Assembly: GCA_017444095.1 (NCBI GenBank)
Contig: JAFSXM010000012.1
Span: 1 to 44,512 of the forward strand
Source of the DNA: Rickettsiales bacterium
GTDB lineage: Bacteria > Pseudomonadota > Alphaproteobacteria > Rickettsiales > Deianiraeaceae
Length of the DNA stretch: 44,512 bases
Direction: 5' to 3'
The position numbers were made by a program, and so were the translations under genes. Below the pieces are notes generated by a model that was not told the origin of the DNA, did not search any database, and worked only from the letters and a program-made list of their open reading frames with translations. This document shows positions 17,248 through 27,576 of the stretch, one piece after another; position 1 is the stretch's first letter, and each line of letters opens with the position of its first letter.

Positions 17248-20200
17248 GTGAAAATTCACTACAAGATAGCTTTAAAGTTATTTATATTCATTGTATTTGT
17301 TGTGTTTGTTTATGGATTGGCATATTCTGCTGATGTGATGCGAAGAAATATGTCTGTAATTTCCGGCGAAACATCTGCTGATTACTCTACATACACAGAC
17401 ACAAGTACTGGTTTTGTCGTATCAGCATGTACTGGTGATTATAACCCAAAAGAGAAATTGGGAATATCATACGATGCAGACAATCATTTGATGAATAATA
17501 ATTTGCCATATTGTGCTGCTGATAAAAAATATTCTGGGGCTTGTTGGGTAGAATATAATGGTTTTGATGGTAATCAATACAAAATAAAAATATGTCATGT
17601 TGGAAGTGGTTATAAAGATGACTCAAAATGTGTTTCTTTACCACCAAATAGTAAAAATGGTGAATTCTCTACAAAAGAGATTAGAACTTTTGGATTTGGC
17701 GATGAAGCATATTTCGGTGGTTTTTCGAATAGTGACATAGATTGTCCAGACTTAACTAATGATATAAATGGTGCTGGATATGGTTTTGTTTACGAGGCGA
17801 CAAATCCTAAGTATAAAGATTTTGCTGATTATTATAATCAATACTGTGAACCACTTATTTTACAAAATACTCCTGCTTATTGTGATAATGAAGGCAAATG
17901 TCCGTGTGATAAAGAGTGCAGAGAAAATTATTTTATGCCCAATCCAGAGTCTAACTATTGGAAAAAAGAAATTGATGATAAAACTAAGATATGCTATTAT
18001 TGCAATAAAAAAATTCGTGCTATAAAATATTATTGTGAAAAGATTTATAAATGTATTAATAAATATAAATCTTCTGAAGCCTATCGACTATTATCTGATA
18101 GAAATCATAGACAGACATTAAAAAAACTATATGGCAAAGGTCATTATTTGTGTGGCTATTATAATGATACATTATGTGGATGTGCAAAGTTGCAACTGGT
18201 TGGAGGACCAAGACATTTTTCACGAATTGCAAGAGTTGATAATCTTTCAACACATAATTGTTATTCTACGACAACTATTGATAGTCCACAATGTAATATG
18301 TTTGAGGAACAATTAAAGGTTAGACAATTTTACGACAGCCAATATATTGACACAAGCGAAACTTGCCCAGAAAGCCATAATAAAGAATTTGGAATTAAGT
18401 ATAGGGGAAATTTTTTCTTTCCAAAAATTGTAATTGTTGCTGGCAAAAATGAGAGAATCATTGGCTACTCCAATCACCATAAGTTAATGGATAATCCTGT
18501 CTTTTACTATAATACACCAATTATAGGTAGTCATACTATACCGGATCGTGAAAGTGAATATGGTATAAGTTCAACAAATAGTCTTTATGTATCAAATTTT
18601 TATCCAGAGATTTTCACAATAGGGTCGACATACTTAATGAAAGATACATATAACACTTGTATAAAACAACCCACAGGAGAAATATTTTTTGTTGTATTGA
18701 GGCTTGAGTATAATATCTCAACGGGATTAAGCCAGCTGGTTGCTTATTCTGTGAGACCAACAACGATTATACCAGCCGAAAGGATAAAAAAAACAGCAGA
18801 TGGCTCTATATCCAAGTTCTATATGGATAGAGTCGTCAGAATTGCTTCAACTGGGGTAGAAACAAATCTAATCGATGACTTTGATTACAACCACGATGAC
18901 AATAATGATATTGCAAAAAAACAACTTACAGACAGATATCCGATAAATACATATCAATATCTTGAGTTTACAAAGATAGGCAGTGTCAATAGACCGCCAC
19001 TGATGTATGGCTATATTAACGAGAACCATTTATCAAGTCCACTAACATTGAGACATGATTACAATGCTATGTCAAGTGGTGGAAGCGATAGGTCTATAAA
19101 AATTAAAATTGCACTCAACCCATCTAATTTATCAGCAGTTGAGCAAACTGATACTACAATAGAGCAAAAATTGCCAATGGTTGATAAAAGTTTAAAAGTA
19201 AGGAGTGCTGATGCCACATCATATCAGGATGCATCTGGTGATGTAAGATATCAAGGAACGGGTATCAGTAATCGTGCATTATTGTATATGCAGTCTTTCA
19301 CGGTTGATTATGTTAATCCATGTGCTATTTTACAGAATTTTACGGATTTGCCATATTCAAATTATTTAAAAGAACCTGTTGGCAATATTTCAAATTGTAA
19401 TACAAGAATTAATTATAAAGAAAAGTTGGCATGTTATACAACATTTCAGTTAATAAAAGAATGTAATGCATATGAAAATTGTCTTCTCGACGATCGAAGT
19501 ATGGCCGAGTGCCAAAGTAAAAAATCATTACCAATACAAATTACATCATCAAGCGGTGATGATTTATGGGATTATCAAGTTAACAAAGATTGGAGATCTA
19601 AGCCAAAGATATGTATTATAGGTGGTTTTAATTTTGCAGAACATATCGGAGATTTATCTAATACAAAAAAATTCGGCTACTTTGGTAATCCAATATATGA
19701 TTATACAATTGCATTAAAAAGACAAAAGAGAAGTCTTTTTCCATCTATAGACACAATTCCATTAACAACACTTGGTAAGGCAAAATCAACAACTATTGTT
19801 GGAGGAGAACAAATTAATAATAAATATATTATTAGCACTCCGGCTGAATATTTTCATGCTTTGAAAAATGAACAATATTATGAAGTTTTAAATAGCCTAA
19901 GAAACAGGTATGTATTTAGTTTGACTACTTTTCAGGATACTGATGTTTCATTGCTTAAAAATTATTTCGGTAATTGCGGAGAGATGAATAAAGATGAAAA
20001 TGGAAACGCCATTGGAACTGAAAATTGTGAAAACTTATTTGAAGTTAGAAATAGAAAGGTAGATGAAGTTCTTGGTGAATTATGTACTGATGGTGATTTA
20101 AATTTCGGTGGCGGTGGCTGGTCCGATTTGAACCCAAGAGATCTTGGTGTTGATTACGATGTTTATATTCCATACAGATGTCAATATGTTGATTTTACAG

Positions 20201-23200
20201 GTACCGGTGCTGGAGGTGCCGGATTTACAACTGATGATACGAAAGCACCATGTATAACGGCATATGCCTTAAATGCTATTTATGAGACTTGTACAGAAAT
20301 AAATTTTGTGCTATTTAAACTTAGTCTTTGTGTTTGTCCCATATCATGGGATATAAAAGTATTTCCAATGTACGATGCAACAGGTGGCGGTGGAGGTTCT
20401 ATACATGGTATTATTGATTTAAATAAAATAGATATTTTTGATGGGTATTTACAGCTTAAGACAGGCGAAGCAACTACAAACGTGAGACATACAATTAACG
20501 GTCTAAAAAGCGGTAATAGGTGGTGTTATGTTGGGACATCTGAAACTGTTAACAAGATGAATGGTGGGTATAAAAAAGATAGTAATTGGACAGTCGTTGG
20601 TGGTAGTCATAAATATTGGTATAGAGATTTAAATTCTGCTGGAAATGGAAATTACGACGAAGACTACAATAAAGGCAATACAATGATTGGATATAGAAAT
20701 TACAGTTTAATTGGTAGTAATGATGAAACTCTTACACAAGCACAGAATGATATGGATAAAATTCTTGAAGCCGAAGGTGCTGTGGCAATGAATGATGGCG
20801 TGTGTCTCAGTGAAAAAAATAGACTTGCAGGTTACGGCTATTCAGTAGACGACATAGAATATCTTTCAGATTATCAAGCTGAATGTGATTTGGTGCGAGA
20901 AGGGAATGGTGAAATCAGCGGTTTCGATGATGATGAATTGCATCGTAACAGTTTAACTACAGCGGAAGTTATTACATGTGAGCTTACAAAAGAAGAAATA
21001 GAGGCTAGAAGAGCAAGAATTAAGGCAAACAGAGAATTGGCATCAGCACGAAATGCATATGATAGTTATCATGGTACTGACAATGTAATAAAAATAAATA
21101 ATTTAACAAGATTAAATAATGCACAAAACAAAGTTGATACCTTAAATTCGCAACGACTTCCACTTGATGTATTTAAGGACGGCAAAACAACAAAAGAAAT
21201 CGAATTAATTAATGCAAAACAAAACGAAATACAACAAGCACAAGATGGTGATGAAGAAGGCTTTTTAAACAGTGATATTGGATGCAGTGAAGAAGATGTA
21301 GAGGCATCTGCGACGGCACAAAGCGATGAAATATGCAATGTCGTTAATGCTATGAATGCATACAATACATGTTTTACTAATGAGACAATGGAGTGTTACA
21401 CAGATACAGATCGAACAATATTTGATGTTTCAAAAGAATGGTTACCGAAATGTAAAAAAGAACAAGCTAAGGCAACATTAGAAACAATGAAGACTAATTA
21501 TTCAATAACATCCATTACACAAATTAAAAAAAAATTGTCATCCATTATATTACAATATAACCAGCCAACAGATACGAACATTGCTACAGCTGAAAGAGGT
21601 GGGTCTCCAATAGATTATCGTATCGCCAATGATGGTAATGGTCCTTATATTGAAGGTGGTGGTAAATACACTCAGAAGCAAATTTCTGTAAATTCGTGGC
21701 ATACATATTTGAGATGGGTATTGTTTGCTAACGGTGGTTATACAGCCCTGTGCTTGATTGAAGGTTCCGGTCCAACTATGTTTGGTGCGGTGCGCGATAA
21801 ACCAAGTAATATAAGATTGATTACACAAATCGATGAAGATGATTTATACAAGAATCGTGATAATACGATAGGCAAATACTCGTATAATAATGTAATATTT
21901 ACGAACATCGAGGGAAAAAAAGGTCACGGTTCGTTGTTATCAAAAGAAGAAAGCTCGGAAGGAACTTTTGGTAGTGCTGATCATGCATATAATAAAAATC
22001 ATGATGGTTTTAGAAATGATTTCAGTGATGCACATGGAATGGCCGTTAGTGGCACCGGAAATGGTGTATTAACGGATAATTATCACTATCATCAATTTAA
22101 TGAATTTGAAAAAGGCACAGGTGGACCATTTATTCATAGACAAGGTGCTGGTGGCGGAACGGAAGGTAAATCATCGTTATCACTTAGTTCAATTAAGATA
22201 AGATATGAACAAGATAGTTTGACGAAGGTAGAATATCCAAAAATGAATACAGATGGTAAAAAAGAATTGGAAATGAATGGGGCAAACACTGATACGAGTT
22301 GTGCCGTCAGGTGCCCTCCTTTATACAGATATATGAGGGATAAAAGATTTGTTTTTCCAGATGGTGATATTGCAAAATTAGATGTTGTTTGTGAATATAC
22401 TGGAACACCAGAAACAGATATGGAAGTGCCAAATGGAACTGATATGACACCGAAAAAGTGTTATATAACTTCACACTACATTCATACTGAATATGGCGAT
22501 GTTTATGGCAAGATTATTAGAAATGATAAGTATTGTCCAATTGTTAAATGTGCAAATGGTGCATTTGGTTTTTCTGGTCATACGGCTGGTGACGAAAAAC
22601 AAAGATGGCAATATGATAGAAAGGCTATGATGTGTAAATATCCAGATGGCAATATGGTATCTTTTGATGGTGGTGCAACAACACAGGCAGGTAAATCAGC
22701 ATATTATTTAAGTATGATGTTTGATAAAAACATTTATGCTGGTATGTCTTATGAAAGTATGCAATTAAATGATTATTATACTTATTTTCGTGGAAATAGC
22801 TATAAATTAGCATCTTGTGCAAGAAATGATGCCAAAGATTACATTAACGATGATTTTGAGATGATGGAAGGATGGATATTGAAATGTGGTAATGGTTTTT
22901 GGCAACTACCTGACACAATTGATGCTCCAATTTCAATATATGAAAAGCCAAGCTCCACGCCAGCTGATTATCCATATGAAGATGCACAAAGAGATAGACA
23001 TTACACAGGAAACAATGAGCCAATGTGGTATACAGATTGGGTAATATTTGATCATACTTATGAAATTGATGGGGTTAAGACATCCGGTATTAAAAAATTT
23101 GACAGAGATTATCTTAGGCTTGGTGGTGTAACCGCTAAAACAAAAAGATTAGCTTTAAAGGCATATTGTCCCCCAATAGATGCAACAACTTATGATTTTG

Positions 23201-25263
23201 ATGTTAATTATTCTGGTAATGCCAACTGGGATGCTGTTGAGGAAAATTCCGATGAGGTTGAAGCTACGAGCTGTGCTGGTGGTGATAGAATGTCGTTTTC
23301 AAATGGTACAATTATGCCAAGAAGAAGATGTATGAGAAACGGTATGTGGGGGCCAGTTTTAAATCCATGTTCGAGGGGTTGTCAAGAGGAGACCGATGCA
23401 AATGGTATGTTGTGGAGTATGTCTAATATGGATATGACTCTTGGAATTGGTACCGATAATAAAGCTACAATCATTGGTATTTGTGATGGAGGATTATATT
23501 TAAATAGTGTAGATGCTCCTTATTCATCTTCAACGACAGCCATTCCAACTCGTAAATGTAATGTAGGTACATCTACTTGGGATCCAATACCATCTGGTCA
23601 TAGTTGCAGTGACGATTTAATGTGTATTCACGATGATAATAATATTGGAATGGTTTATACACCCTATATTAGGGTTATTGATAACTCACAAGTGAGCTTG
23701 AAATATTTTAAAGATATAGCTTCTTCTATTAAGAGTGGCACTTATATACTTAAAGATGTAACAAAAGTTAATGATAATTCATATTTTATATTTAATACAT
23801 TAAAGGCAACATCGTTGTTAGGTTTCTCATATTATCAAGCTGACAATAACTATATCAATATTGATGGACAAACACTTAGTGTTGATGAAGTGAATAAAAT
23901 AACTGATGATAATGGATATAAATTGATTGACACATCTGGAGACTTAGCGATAAATTATTATGTAATAAAAGTTAATAATACTTTTACAACATCACAAATG
24001 CCATATATTATGGCAAGAGATGAGGAAAGAAATGAATTTTTAAATGTATATCGTTGGCTCATAGATTTACAATATCCGGAAAGGAATTATACTGGCGAAT
24101 GGGGGTATAAATGTAATTTATCTATGAAAAATAGTAGTTTATCTTCAAATGCATCAAAAATGACAACCATACAAGAAAGGTATAAAAATACTACATTATC
24201 AGTCTACATACCTCTTGTCAGCGATAATAATACGAATATCAAGAGAATAGCGATATTTTCTCCAAATTTAGCTTTATCATTTGCCTCTGGAAATGGTTAT
24301 ACCAATCCAGTTGCAAGAAATATTATTTTGGACAATACAAATATAAAATTTAGAATTCCATTGCAATTAAGCGGAACTTTGAGATATAAAACAAGTAGTA
24401 CTACGGCAACAAATTATCCAAATGCTCCATTAGATGATTATCCAATGATTTTGCACGATGGATTTGAGAAATATCGTGTTTATAGTTTCGAAAATTCATT
24501 AACAGAAGAGAATAAAATATGGCAAACAACAGCCCCTGTAAAAACTACTTCTACAAAAGATTGTAATGGCATTTATACTGGATATATTAAGCATAACACT
24601 TTAAAACATATAATGTATAGCGAAACACCAACGAGTGAAAAATTGCATTTTATTTCTGCATACTGCTATAATGGTCATATTTTTGGTTATTATGGTTTAG
24701 ATGCGACTTTTGCACAAGACCAAAGTAGGACAATCATACCTAACGATGATAATATAAATAATACACCGCTATGTTTTCTAAGTAATCTGCATACATCATC
24801 TTTGCCTGCTGATATTAATACATATATTTTGTCAAAATATTCAGATTTACAAAATACAAACTTGTATCCATTACAAAAAAATTCATATATTATGGCTATG
24901 TTAATACAATACTGGAAAACATATCTACAACCACAAAGAGAAGATAAAGAATACTTTATTGAAAATAGCACAAAAGCAACTGCCGGTGCAGATGAAAATA
25001 TCAATAGTATACATCAAGCATATCAAGCTGGCAAGCGAAGCAAATATTTCAGAATAGTTCCAAGAAGGGTTGATTGGATTATTGCTAATAGTAGACATAA
25101 CGATGATTTTATAGAGCCGACAAATAAAGATTATGGAAAATTAAATACAAATGATCCTTATTGTGAAAAAACAGAGTGTAGAAATAAAATAACTACATCC
25201 AACACATTTAACAGCACTATTGCAGATGTATATAATGTTTGGTCAGATTGTGCGACAATATAA
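17248..25263 (+). CDS. Giant exported Cys-rich protein (2671 residues)
   Basis: It starts at a GTG and opens with a clean signal peptide: MKIHYK, a hydrophobic core, then AYSA, with cleavage near residue 28. I recognise no family over its length. The protein is Cys-rich throughout, with knots such as CPCDKEC and ICYYCNKK near residues 220-255. A hydrophobic, Cys-rich stretch (FKLSLCVCPISW) lies near residue 1030, flanked by Gly-rich runs. A charged helical segment spans about 1246-1331. The last third has several motifs reminiscent of half sushi/CCP domains (RRCMRNGMWGPVLNPC near 2035; LKCGNGFW; RKCNVGTSTW). Disulfide bonding in the periplasm or outside the cell is likely. A surface adhesin or a type IV secretion accessory protein are both possible. 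The frame is intact. Confidence 0.85.
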   Translation: MKIHYKIALKLFIFIVFVVFVYGLAYSADVMRRNMSVISGETSADYSTYTDTSTGFVVSACTGDYNPKEKLGISYDADNHLMNNNLPYCAADKKYSGACWVEYNGFDGNQYKIKICHVGSGYKDDSKCVSLPPNSKNGEFSTKEIRTFGFGDEAYFGGFSNSDIDCPDLTNDINGAGYGFVYEATNPKYKDFADYYNQYCEPLILQNTPAYCDNEGKCPCDKECRENYFMPNPESNYWKKEIDDKTKICYYCNKKIRAIKYYCEKIYKCINKYKSSEAYRLLSDRNHRQTLKKLYGKGHYLCGYYNDTLCGCAKLQLVGGPRHFSRIARVDNLSTHNCYSTTTIDSPQCNMFEEQLKVRQFYDSQYIDTSETCPESHNKEFGIKYRGNFFFPKIVIVAGKNERIIGYSNHHKLMDNPVFYYNTPIIGSHTIPDRESEYGISSTNSLYVSNFYPEIFTIGSTYLMKDTYNTCIKQPTGEIFFVVLRLEYNISTGLSQLVAYSVRPTTIIPAERIKKTADGSISKFYMDRVVRIASTGVETNLIDDFDYNHDDNNDIAKKQLTDRYPINTYQYLEFTKIGSVNRPPLMYGYINENHLSSPLTLRHDYNAMSSGGSDRSIKIKIALNPSNLSAVEQTDTTIEQKLPMVDKSLKVRSADATSYQDASGDVRYQGTGISNRALLYMQSFTVDYVNPCAILQNFTDLPYSNYLKEPVGNISNCNTRINYKEKLACYTTFQLIKECNAYENCLLDDRSMAECQSKKSLPIQITSSSGDDLWDYQVNKDWRSKPKICIIGGFNFAEHIGDLSNTKKFGYFGNPIYDYTIALKRQKRSLFPSIDTIPLTTLGKAKSTTIVGGEQINNKYIISTPAEYFHALKNEQYYEVLNSLRNRYVFSLTTFQDTDVSLLKNYFGNCGEMNKDENGNAIGTENCENLFEVRNRKVDEVLGELCTDGDLNFGGGGWSDLNPRDLGVDYDVYIPYRCQYVDFTGTGAGGAGFTTDDTKAPCITAYALNAIYETCTEINFVLFKLSLCVCPISWDIKVFPMYDATGGGGGSIHGIIDLNKIDIFDGYLQLKTGEATTNVRHTINGLKSGNRWCYVGTSETVNKMNGGYKKDSNWTVVGGSHKYWYRDLNSAGNGNYDEDYNKGNTMIGYRNYSLIGSNDETLTQAQNDMDKILEAEGAVAMNDGVCLSEKNRLAGYGYSVDDIEYLSDYQAECDLVREGNGEISGFDDDELHRNSLTTAEVITCELTKEEIEARRARIKANRELASARNAYDSYHGTDNVIKINNLTRLNNAQNKVDTLNSQRLPLDVFKDGKTTKEIELINAKQNEIQQAQDGDEEGFLNSDIGCSEEDVEASATAQSDEICNVVNAMNAYNTCFTNETMECYTDTDRTIFDVSKEWLPKCKKEQAKATLETMKTNYSITSITQIKKKLSSIILQYNQPTDTNIATAERGGSPIDYRIANDGNGPYIEGGGKYTQKQISVNSWHTYLRWVLFANGGYTALCLIEGSGPTMFGAVRDKPSNIRLITQIDEDDLYKNRDNTIGKYSYNNVIFTNIEGKKGHGSLLSKEESSEGTFGSADHAYNKNHDGFRNDFSDAHGMAVSGTGNGVLTDNYHYHQFNEFEKGTGGPFIHRQGAGGGTEGKSSLSLSSIKIRYEQDSLTKVEYPKMNTDGKKELEMNGANTDTSCAVRCPPLYRYMRDKRFVFPDGDIAKLDVVCEYTGTPETDMEVPNGTDMTPKKCYITSHYIHTEYGDVYGKIIRNDKYCPIVKCANGAFGFSGHTAGDEKQRWQYDRKAMMCKYPDGNMVSFDGGATTQAGKSAYYLSMMFDKNIYAGMSYESMQLNDYYTYFRGNSYKLASCARNDAKDYINDDFEMMEGWILKCGNGFWQLPDTIDAPISIYEKPSSTPADYPYEDAQRDRHYTGNNEPMWYTDWVIFDHTYEIDGVKTSGIKKFDRDYLRLGGVTAKTKRLALKAYCPPIDATTYDFDVNYSGNANWDAVEENSDEVEATSCAGGDRMSFSNGTIMPRRRCMRNGMWGPVLNPCSRGCQEETDANGMLWSMSNMDMTLGIGTDNKATIIGICDGGLYLNSVDAPYSSSTTAIPTRKCNVGTSTWDPIPSGHSCSDDLMCIHDDNNIGMVYTPYIRVIDNSQVSLKYFKDIASSIKSGTYILKDVTKVNDNSYFIFNTLKATSLLGFSYYQADNNYINIDGQTLSVDEVNKITDDNGYKLIDTSGDLAINYYVIKVNNTFTTSQMPYIMARDEERNEFLNVYRWLIDLQYPERNYTGEWGYKCNLSMKNSSLSSNASKMTTIQERYKNTTLSVYIPLVSDNNTNIKRIAIFSPNLALSFASGNGYTNPVARNIILDNTNIKFRIPLQLSGTLRYKTSSTTATNYPNAPLDDYPMILHDGFEKYRVYSFENSLTEENKIWQTTAPVKTTSTKDCNGIYTGYIKHNTLKHIMYSETPTSEKLHFISAYCYNGHIFGYYGLDATFAQDQSRTIIPNDDNINNTPLCFLSNLHTSSLPADINTYILSKYSDLQNTNLYPLQKNSYIMAMLIQYWKTYLQPQREDKEYFIENSTKATAGADENINSIHQAYQAGKRSKYFRIVPRRVDWIIANSRHNDDFIEPTNKDYGKLNTNDPYCEKTECRNKITTSNTFNSTIADVYNVWSDCATI

Positions 25264-25386
25264 AATTTGAAATTTAATCATATTAGCTCAATGTTATATA
25301 AAAAAGCTCCATATATGATTTAACATTTATTAGTCATTTTTTAACATATGTAGTAAAATTTGTTAAATTATTATTCTATAAGTAAT

Positions 25387-25421
25387 AAAAATAAAAAAGC
25401 CACCGATCTTTCGGTGGCTTT
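25387..25421 (-). terminator. Intrinsic terminator of the HU gene
   Basis: An 11-bp perfect stem (AAAGCCACCGA at 25396-25406 with its complement at 25411-25421) closes a 4-base loop. On the minus strand it is followed by TTTTTTATTTTTATT, giving a strong rho-independent terminator downstream of the HU gene. On the plus strand only a short T tract follows, so termination of the giant gene there would be weaker. Confidence 0.85.
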
Positions 25422-25456
25422 AAACTAAAATAAAACTACAAAAATATTCTTCCTAA

Positions 25457-25732
25457 TTATAGGTCAAATTTTGTTCCCAATGAAGCTTTAACAACTTTTT
25501 TTGCAGGAATTGTTATAGGTTTTTTTGTTGATGGATTGAAGCCTTTTCTTGCTTTCCTTTCCACTGTTTTTAATGTAATATAGCCAGTTAAAGCAACTCT
25601 ATTTCCTTTTTTTGTATTACTTGTTAAAACATCAAATAAAGTATCTAATGTTTTTGCAACTTGTGCCTTTGAAATACCTGTTTTATTTGCAATTTCAGAG
25701 ACAACATCGTTTTTTGTGATAGTTTGTACCAT
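25457..25732 (-). CDS. hup: HU-family DNA-binding protein
   Basis: This 91-residue nucleoid protein bends and compacts DNA as a dimer. The family features are the N-terminal MVQTITKNDVVSEIANKTG helix pair, the GNRVALTGYITL strands, and the DNA-binding arm with ARKGFNPSTKKPITIPAKKVVKASLG, including the intercalating-Pro NP pair. Length is typical. A strong terminator follows. The 179-bp upstream gap has a TTGCAA at 25778-25783 but no convincing -10 partner. HU is favoured over IHF because there are no IHF-specific extensions. Confidence 0.95.
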   Translation of the reverse strand: MVQTITKNDVVSEIANKTGISKAQVAKTLDTLFDVLTSNTKKGNRVALTGYITLKTVERKARKGFNPSTKKPITIPAKKVVKASLGTKFDL

Positions 25733-25911
25733 ATAGAAAAAATAAAAACACTATTTATTTGAAAACAAAATATTTATTTGCAAGCCATTTCTTTATTCAC
25801 AGGAATATATTTGTATTTTTTTATCAAAACTCTTGAAAAAACATACTTGTTTAAAACTACACATAATTATGTTTCGATTTTATTGAAATAATATAATAAC
25901 TGCAATGTGTA

Positions 25912-26466
25912 TTAGCGGTTTCTGCCGCCACCTTGATCGTGATTTTGTCCCATACCAAGTCTTTGTTTTTCAGCAATTACAAGTGCTTGGAAATATCCTT
26001 TTTCATTTACAAGGTTCATATCTATATTGCTATACTTTTGCAACATTTGCTTTGCAACTCGTGCAGTCCATTTTCCTATCGGTTTTGCTATTCCAACTAT
26101 TTGCTTTTTCGGCTTTTGATGAGCTTGACCAGATCTTATATCATTTTCCATATTTACCATTCGTTCTGCTTCACGAAGTTGTTCTCTTTTTTTATCTTTT
26201 TTTTGCGATTGTTCATCTTCGTGATGACTGGTTGGTACATTTTCGTATTTCTTTTTTTCTCCATCTTCACTACCATCACTATACACTGCATCTAAAATAC
26301 TCTTCATTAGCTTTTTAAAAACAAAGTAATCAACAATCTTTATGGCAAGTTTAAAAAGTCCATAAAGACACAAAGCACCAATAGCCACTGCTACTGTATT
26401 GCCGATTTTTGTGTCCAATAAATAGTCAAAAATCTCAGCAAAACTTAACATATTATAAGAATACAT
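25912..26466 (-). CDS. Single-pass membrane protein with a basic soluble domain, unknown
   Basis: This 184-residue protein has one or two hydrophobic segments near the N-terminus (about residues 18-50, NTVAVAIGALCLYGLFKLAIKI is the core). A strongly charged Lys/Glu linker follows at about 65-110, with SHHEDEQSQKKDKKREQ. The C-terminal domain contains AKPIGKWTARVAKQML and ends in a Gly/Arg-rich tail (QGGGRNR). I do not recognise the family. It lies 31 bp downstream of the dihydrouridine synthase gene and is probably co-transcribed with it. ATG codons at 26466 and 26451 are alternatives. The topology suggests an inner-membrane protein with a cytoplasmic, possibly nucleic-acid-binding, tail; that is a guess from composition. 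Confidence 0.72.
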   Translation of the reverse strand: MYSYNMLSFAEIFDYLLDTKIGNTVAVAIGALCLYGLFKLAIKIVDYFVFKKLMKSILDAVYSDGSEDGEKKKYENVPTSHHEDEQSQKKDKKREQLREAERMVNMENDIRSGQAHQKPKKQIVGIAKPIGKWTARVAKQMLQKYSNIDMNLVNEKGYFQALVIAEKQRLGMGQNHDQGGGRNR

Positions 26467-26497
26467 TTTTCTTCTTTAAAAGAAATGTTTTTTATTG

Positions 26498-27505
26498 TTA
26501 CAATGTGTTTTTTTGATTAAAAAACTTTTCCGCTACATCAATAATATCTTGTTTTATTTGAAGATGTGATATTTTGTCTCTAAAATTTGCTCCGCCCATC
26601 ATATCTTTGCTGTAAAAATAAAGATTTTTTATGGCAAAACCAATGGCATTTTTTGGAGGATAAAAATCAAAAATTCTTTCAAGATGTTCCTGTATGCAAT
26701 CTTGCCATATATTTTTTGGTTTTACACTTATAATTTTTTTACCATTGCTTATACATTTTATTTTTTCAACACAATCTGCAATTAACCAAGGTTTTCCGTA
26801 TAAAGCTCTACCTATCATTACACCATCTGCATTTGAATTTTCCAATGCAGACGCGATATTGTCATAGTTTATATCTCCGTTCACAATAACTGGAATTTTG
26901 ACAATATTTTTAATGTTTTTTATAAATTCCCAATTTGCTTTACCACTATACATCTGGCTCCTTGTTCTGCAATGTATGGTTATTGTCTTCACTCCTTCTT
27001 GTTCTGCGATTTTAGAAATTTTATCTGCATTTATATGTGATTCGTCCCACCCCATTCGCATTTTAATAGTAGCAGGAATATTATTCTTATTTGCCACTTT
27101 AACAACTGATTGTATAATCGCTTGTGCTAATTTCTCATCTTTCATTAAAGCAGAACCTGCATAGCTGTTAACAATTTTTTTCACAGGACATCCAAAATTC
27201 ATATCTACAACATCTGCACCACAATCAATAGCAATTTGTGTTGCTTTTGACATAATTTCTGGCGAGCAACCTGCTAATTGGATAACAAATGGTATATTTT
27301 TTTTATTACAATCTTGCTTTAATGTTGCTTGATGTATGTATTGTTGTTTATGTTCTAATATTGTCGCATGTGATGCTATCATTTCGCTATACAAAAGCGG
27401 AGTACCGAATTTCATTATCATTGCACGAAAAGGTGCATCCATTACACCACACATAGGTGCTGGAAAAACTGGATATTCAACTGAAAAATTACCAAACGAA
27501 ATCAT
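26498..27505 (-). CDS. dusB: tRNA-dihydrouridine synthase (DusB type)
   Basis: This flavoenzyme, 335 residues from the ATG at 27505, reduces uridines in the tRNA D-loop. A TIM barrel with FMN sites is seen in FPAPMCGVMDAPFRAM, IQLAGCSPEIM and DMNFGCPVKKIVNSYAGSALM, where the Cys is the catalytic acid. TIKMRMGWDES, ITIHCRTRSQMYSGKANW, VNGDI and ADGVMIGRALYGKPW complete the set. The C-terminal helical tRNA-binding domain follows. A TTG-initiated extension to 27526 adds no family sequence. DusB is the usual single Dus of reduced alphaproteobacteria; the exact subtype is inferred. The membrane-protein gene follows 31 bp downstream. Confidence 0.94.
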   Translation of the reverse strand: MISFGNFSVEYPVFPAPMCGVMDAPFRAMIMKFGTPLLYSEMIASHATILEHKQQYIHQATLKQDCNKKNIPFVIQLAGCSPEIMSKATQIAIDCGADVVDMNFGCPVKKIVNSYAGSALMKDEKLAQAIIQSVVKVANKNNIPATIKMRMGWDESHINADKISKIAEQEGVKTITIHCRTRSQMYSGKANWEFIKNIKNIVKIPVIVNGDINYDNIASALENSNADGVMIGRALYGKPWLIADCVEKIKCISNGKKIISVKPKNIWQDCIQEHLERIFDFYPPKNAIGFAIKNLYFYSKDMMGGANFRDKISHLQIKQDIIDVAEKFFNQKNTL

Positions 27506-27576
27506 TTTACGATTAGTAAAAAACAAACAACATTAAATGAAAAATATAAGATATAAAATTTTAATTAGATAAAAAA

